Notes under the pieces: model-generated | Database searches by the model: none | Seen by the model: only the letters and a program-made list of their open reading frames with translations | Told to the model about the DNA's origin: nothing | Made by a program: the position numbers and the translations under genes | Assembly: GCA_902495325.1 (NCBI GenBank) | Contig: CABUWK010000008.1 | Span: 1 to 64,000 of the forward strand | From: an uncultured Acidiphilium sp. | GTDB lineage: Bacteria; Bacillota; Clostridia; Christensenellales; Borkfalkiaceae | DNA length: 64,000 bases | Direction: 5' to 3' | In this document: positions 61,320-64,000 of the stretch, piece after piece | How the letters are laid out: every line of letters starts with the position of its first letter | How positions within the stretch are numbered: position 1 is the stretch's first letter

Positions 61320-62654
61320 ATGAAAATTAAATTGTCGGAACATTTTACATACGGAAAACTCATCCGGTTCGTTCTGCCGTCCGTCGCGATGATGATCTTC
61401 ACCTCGATCTACGGTGTGGTGGACGGATTTTTCGTTTCGAACTTTGCGGGGAAAACGCCGTTTGCGGCGGTCAACCTGATCATGCCCGTGTTGATAATTC
61501 TCGGTACAATCGGATTTATGTTCGGCACGGGCGGAACGGCGATCGTTGCGAAAACATACGGCGAGGGAAACAAAGAAAAGGCGAACCGCTACTTTTCCCT
61601 TTTCGTGTACACCGCGTTTGCGGTTGCCGTCGTGCTGGCGATCGTCGGTATTTGTCTCGTCCGTCCGATCGCGCGCCTTCTGAAGGCGGAAGGGGAGCTT
61701 CTCGAAAACTGCGTGCTGTATGCGCAAATCGTTCTTATCGCTCTTCCTTTTTATGTGTTGCAGATCATGTTTCAAAGCTTTTACGTCGCGGCGGAAAAAC
61801 CGAAACTCGGGCTTGCCGTCACGATCGCTTCCGGCGTGACGAACATGGTTCTGGACGCTCTTCTTGTGGGGCTTCTTCCCGCGGAGGCAAAACTTGCGGG
61901 GGCGGCGATCGCAACCGCGGCGTCGCAGTCGGTAGGCGGGATCATCCCTCTTGTGTATTTCCTGCGGAAAAACAACAGCGTGCTGAGGCTCGGAAAAACG
62001 AAATTCGAAAAAAGGATGATCCTGAAAGCCTGCGCGAACGGATCCTCCGAATTTATGAGCAATATTTCCATGAGCCTTGTCGGAATGCTGTATAACTTTC
62101 AGCTTATGAAGTTTGCGGGAGAAAACGGCATTTCCGCTTACGGGGTCATGATGTACGTCAGCATGATCTTCTCGGCGGTGTTCATCGGGTATTCCGTCGG
62201 TTTGGCGCCGATCGTCGGCTATCACGACGGCGCGGCGAATTACGACGAACTGAAAAGCCTTCTGAGAAAGAGCCTGATCGCGATCGGCGTTTCGGCGGTG
62301 TGCATGGTGGCTTTCGCCGAACTTCTCGCGATGCCGCTCGGAAAAATTTTCGTCGGGTATGACGAAGAACTGCTTGCGATGACGGTGCACGGTTTCCGCA
62401 TTTTCGGCTTGTCGTTCGGGTTTATGGGGTTCGGTATTTTCGCTTCCGGATTTTTTACTGCTTTAAACGACGGTCTGACTTCCGCGCTGATCTCCTTTTT
62501 GCGTACGCTCGTGTTTCAGTGTGCGGCGATCCTCGTGCTGCCGGAGCTCTGGGAACTTAACGGCGTCTGGATCTCCGTCGTGGTGGCGGAATTTATGTCC
62601 GTGGTACTCGGTACGATTTTCCTGATCGCCAAAAGAAAGAAATATCATTACTGA
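61320..62654 (+). CDS. MATE-family multidrug efflux transporter
   Basis: The 444-residue membrane protein has twelve predicted helices in two related halves. The opening LIRFVLPSVAMMIFTSIYGVVDGFFVSNFAGKTPFAAVNLIMP and later ANGSSEFMSNISMSLVGMLYNFQL are typical of the MATE (NorM/DinF-like) family, which exports cationic drugs with Na+ or H+. It follows the MarR gene by 62 bp and is the likely target of that regulator. There is no good ribosome site before the ATG. Confidence 0.92.
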   Translation: MKIKLSEHFTYGKLIRFVLPSVAMMIFTSIYGVVDGFFVSNFAGKTPFAAVNLIMPVLIILGTIGFMFGTGGTAIVAKTYGEGNKEKANRYFSLFVYTAFAVAVVLAIVGICLVRPIARLLKAEGELLENCVLYAQIVLIALPFYVLQIMFQSFYVAAEKPKLGLAVTIASGVTNMVLDALLVGLLPAEAKLAGAAIATAASQSVGGIIPLVYFLRKNNSVLRLGKTKFEKRMILKACANGSSEFMSNISMSLVGMLYNFQLMKFAGENGISAYGVMMYVSMIFSAVFIGYSVGLAPIVGYHDGAANYDELKSLLRKSLIAIGVSAVCMVAFAELLAMPLGKIFVGYDEELLAMTVHGFRIFGLSFGFMGFGIFASGFFTALNDGLTSALISFLRTLVFQCAAILVLPELWELNGVWISVVVAEFMSVVLGTIFLIAKRKKYHY

Positions 62655-62723
62655 GCGGATGCCTGCGCGGCAAATGCCGCCGGGGAAATTTTCGGCGGGG
62701 AGTTCTATCCGGAGAAAAAGATC

Positions 62724-62731
62724 CATACATT
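62724..62731 (+). promoter_or_regulatory. Possible mother-cell sigma (E/K) -10 box
   Basis: CATACATT, 31 bp before the spoIVFA start, resembles the sigma-E/sigma-K -10 (CATACANT). The matching -35 is poor, so this is tentative. spoIVF is a sigma-E operon in Bacillus. Confidence 0.3.
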
Positions 62732-62761
62732 ATAACAGCAATTCAAAAAGGAGCTTCTGTT

Positions 62762-63571
62762 ATGAAAGACGGTATGGATTACGCCGAAATGCTCGGCATG
62801 CCGGTTTCTTCCTGCGACGTCGTGATCAGATCGGCGTCGAAAAAACGGCGCCGCGACGCGAAGGAAGACGTGATCGCAAAAGTAAACGACGAATCTGTCG
62901 GCGAAAAGGTTTCTCCCCGCGCGGACGCGACGGGCGAGAATGCGGAAAGCGAAATTTCGCAGTCCGCGGAAAAGAGCGGGGAAACGGTCTGCCCGAACGG
63001 TTTTAAAGAAGTTTCCAGCAGAAAGGCGAAAAACCGCCGCGAAAAAACGGGCGCGGACAGGGGCGGAAAAGCTTTTCGGTTCGACGCCGTTTATGCGGAA
63101 GGGATCGCCGTGTTCGCGTTGGTCGTGGCGATCCTTCTCACCAACATTTTCTGGGAGAACAGCGGGATCAACGTGTTTTTCCGCAAGGCTTTCGGAACGG
63201 AAGTCGCGGCGACGGACACCCGCGCTTACACGAGCTTTTCGCCCCGTTCTCCCTCTTCCGAACTTTCCGTTTCTCTTGACGGTGGCGTGATGACGTTCAG
63301 TGGGAAAGGCGCGCTTTACCCCGTGTGCGACGGCGAAATTTCTTCCGTAACGGAAGAAAACGGAAAATACACCGTTACCGTAAAACACAGCGACGTTTTC
63401 AAAACGGTGATCTCCGGCGTCGATTACGTCTATGCGGAAAAAGGGGACGAAGTATTTAAATACATCCCCGTTTGCTATGTGGACGGAGATGCGAAAGTTT
63501 CTCTTTACGATTCCGATCTTCTCGTGACCAATTATGCGATCGAAAACGGTACGATCTTATGGGAAAGCTGA
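62762..63571 (+). CDS. spoIVFA: SpoIVFA-like regulator of the intramembrane protease
   Basis: The 269-residue protein has a long charged cytosolic N-terminus (about 1-110), one membrane segment (about 115-135), and a C-terminal LytM-like beta domain (about 175-265) lacking the M23 metal ligands, so it is not catalytic. This plan, directly before an M50 protease and overlapping it by 13 bp, matches SpoIVFA, which holds SpoIVFB inactive until the forespore signal. AAAGGAG precedes the ATG. The sequence is diverged, so the name rests mostly on architecture and partner. Confidence 0.72.
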   Translation: MKDGMDYAEMLGMPVSSCDVVIRSASKKRRRDAKEDVIAKVNDESVGEKVSPRADATGENAESEISQSAEKSGETVCPNGFKEVSSRKAKNRREKTGADRGGKAFRFDAVYAEGIAVFALVVAILLTNIFWENSGINVFFRKAFGTEVAATDTRAYTSFSPRSPSSELSVSLDGGVMTFSGKGALYPVCDGEISSVTEENGKYTVTVKHSDVFKTVISGVDYVYAEKGDEVFKYIPVCYVDGDAKVSLYDSDLLVTNYAIENGTILWES

Positions 63572-64000
63572 GATTCTCCGTTCATCCTCTCTTCTTTTTA
63601 TTCGGATTATACTTTGCCGCAACCGGCAAAGTATTTTCTTTTGTCGCATTCACTTTATGTGCCGTCGTCCATGAATTCGGACATGCGATCGTAGCCGAAA
63701 AGTTAGGCTATAAGCTTTTAAACGTTACATTAATGCCTTATGGGGCGATCATCGGCGGCGATACGGAAGGGCTGACGACGAAAGACGAGATCCTTGTCGC
63801 GGCGGCGGGACCCGCCGTCAATCTCGCGATCGGCGTCGCCGTGCTCGCATTGTGGTGGATCTTTCCCGAAAGTTACCCTTATACCGAACTTGCCGCGACG
63901 GCGAATTTCTCTTTGTTTTTCGTGAATCTTCTGCCTGCCTATCCGCTGGACGGCGGCAGGGTGCTCGCCGCGTGCCTTTCCATGCGCCTCGGCAGAAAAA
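63559..64000 (+). CDS. spoIVFB: SpoIVFB-like M50 intramembrane metalloprotease (partial, runs off the window)
   Basis: The first 147 codons are present; the gene continues past 64000. The product is a membrane protein with the zinc motif HEFGH (His38, Glu39, His42) in the second segment and the third ligand in YPLDGGRVLAA (Asp about 131), both hallmarks of M50/S2P proteases. SpoIVFB releases active sigma-K from its precursor late in sporulation. The ATG lies inside the spoIVFA 3' end in another frame. Confidence 0.85.
   Translation, partial: MGKLRFSVHPLFFLFGLYFAATGKVFSFVAFTLCAVVHEFGHAIVAEKLGYKLLNVTLMPYGAIIGGDTEGLTTKDEILVAAAGPAVNLAIGVAVLALWWIFPESYPYTELAATANFSLFFVNLLPAYPLDGGRVLAACLSMRLGRK

Noticed and set aside
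1..64000. CRISPR arrays, tRNA or rRNA genes, transposase or integrase genes
   Set aside because: I looked for spaced direct repeats, tRNA-like cloverleaf ends, conserved rRNA blocks and recombinase motifs and found none that I could support.

Overview
The window looks like a chromosomal stretch from a spore-forming, low-to-mid GC Bacillota of the class Clostridia, probably a gut lineage. That placement is inferred from the Gram-positive gene orders (ylxM-ffh-rpsP-khpA-rimM-trmD; dprA-topA-trmFO-hslV-hslU), the sporulation genes (SpoIIQ-like peptidase, SpoIVFA/SpoIVFB pair), many lipobox lipoproteins, strong AGGAGG ribosome sites and consensus TTGACA/TATAAT promoters. I could not run a phylogeny.

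Layout. 1-7000 (minus strand): a polymorphic-toxin locus. It holds a very large RHS protein split by one in-frame TAA, with an N-terminal periplasmic-binding-protein-like domain and a C-terminal PD-(D/E)XK nuclease-like tip, then a DUF4304-like immunity candidate and a 37-codon gene. 7200-18470: rpmB, an Asp23 protein, a DAK2/FakA protein, recG, an SGNH hydrolase, mntP, then the str genes rpsL-rpsG-fusA-tuf with a structured S12-S7 spacer. 18470-18870: a cluster of palindromic repeats. 18870-22790: cysK with a CymR-like operator, a YwmB/SpoIIQ-type pair behind a sigma-F-like promoter, and a lipoprotein M1 peptidase.

22870-40950 is a carbohydrate-utilisation locus: a divergent AraC regulator, a secreted SGNH esterase, an ABC sugar importer (binding protein and two permeases, no ATPase), three tandem paralogous lipoproteins of a GH99/WbsX-like TIM-barrel type with a C-terminal DOMON/CBM9-like module, an alpha/beta-hydrolase lipoprotein, a large Ig-like surface protein with a CTERM-like tail, and a GH78 alpha-L-rhamnosidase. 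Together these suggest uptake and stepwise trimming of a rhamnose-containing, probably esterified glycan. The three tandem enzymes are the least explained part.

41000-61000 is a housekeeping superoperon region for translation, RNA modification, DNA uptake and proteolysis: ylxM, ffh, rpsP, khpA, rimM, trmD, rbgA, rnhB, yraN, an RlmL-type methyltransferase, rplS, a polytopic membrane protein behind a CopY/BlaI-type operator, comM, dprA, topA, trmFO, hslV, hslU, hisS and trxA. It closely resembles the Bacillus order but lacks xerC/codV and codY around hslUV. 60740-64000: a MarR-MATE pair and the start of a spoIVFA-spoIVFB operon that runs off the window. No tRNA, rRNA or CRISPR array was seen.
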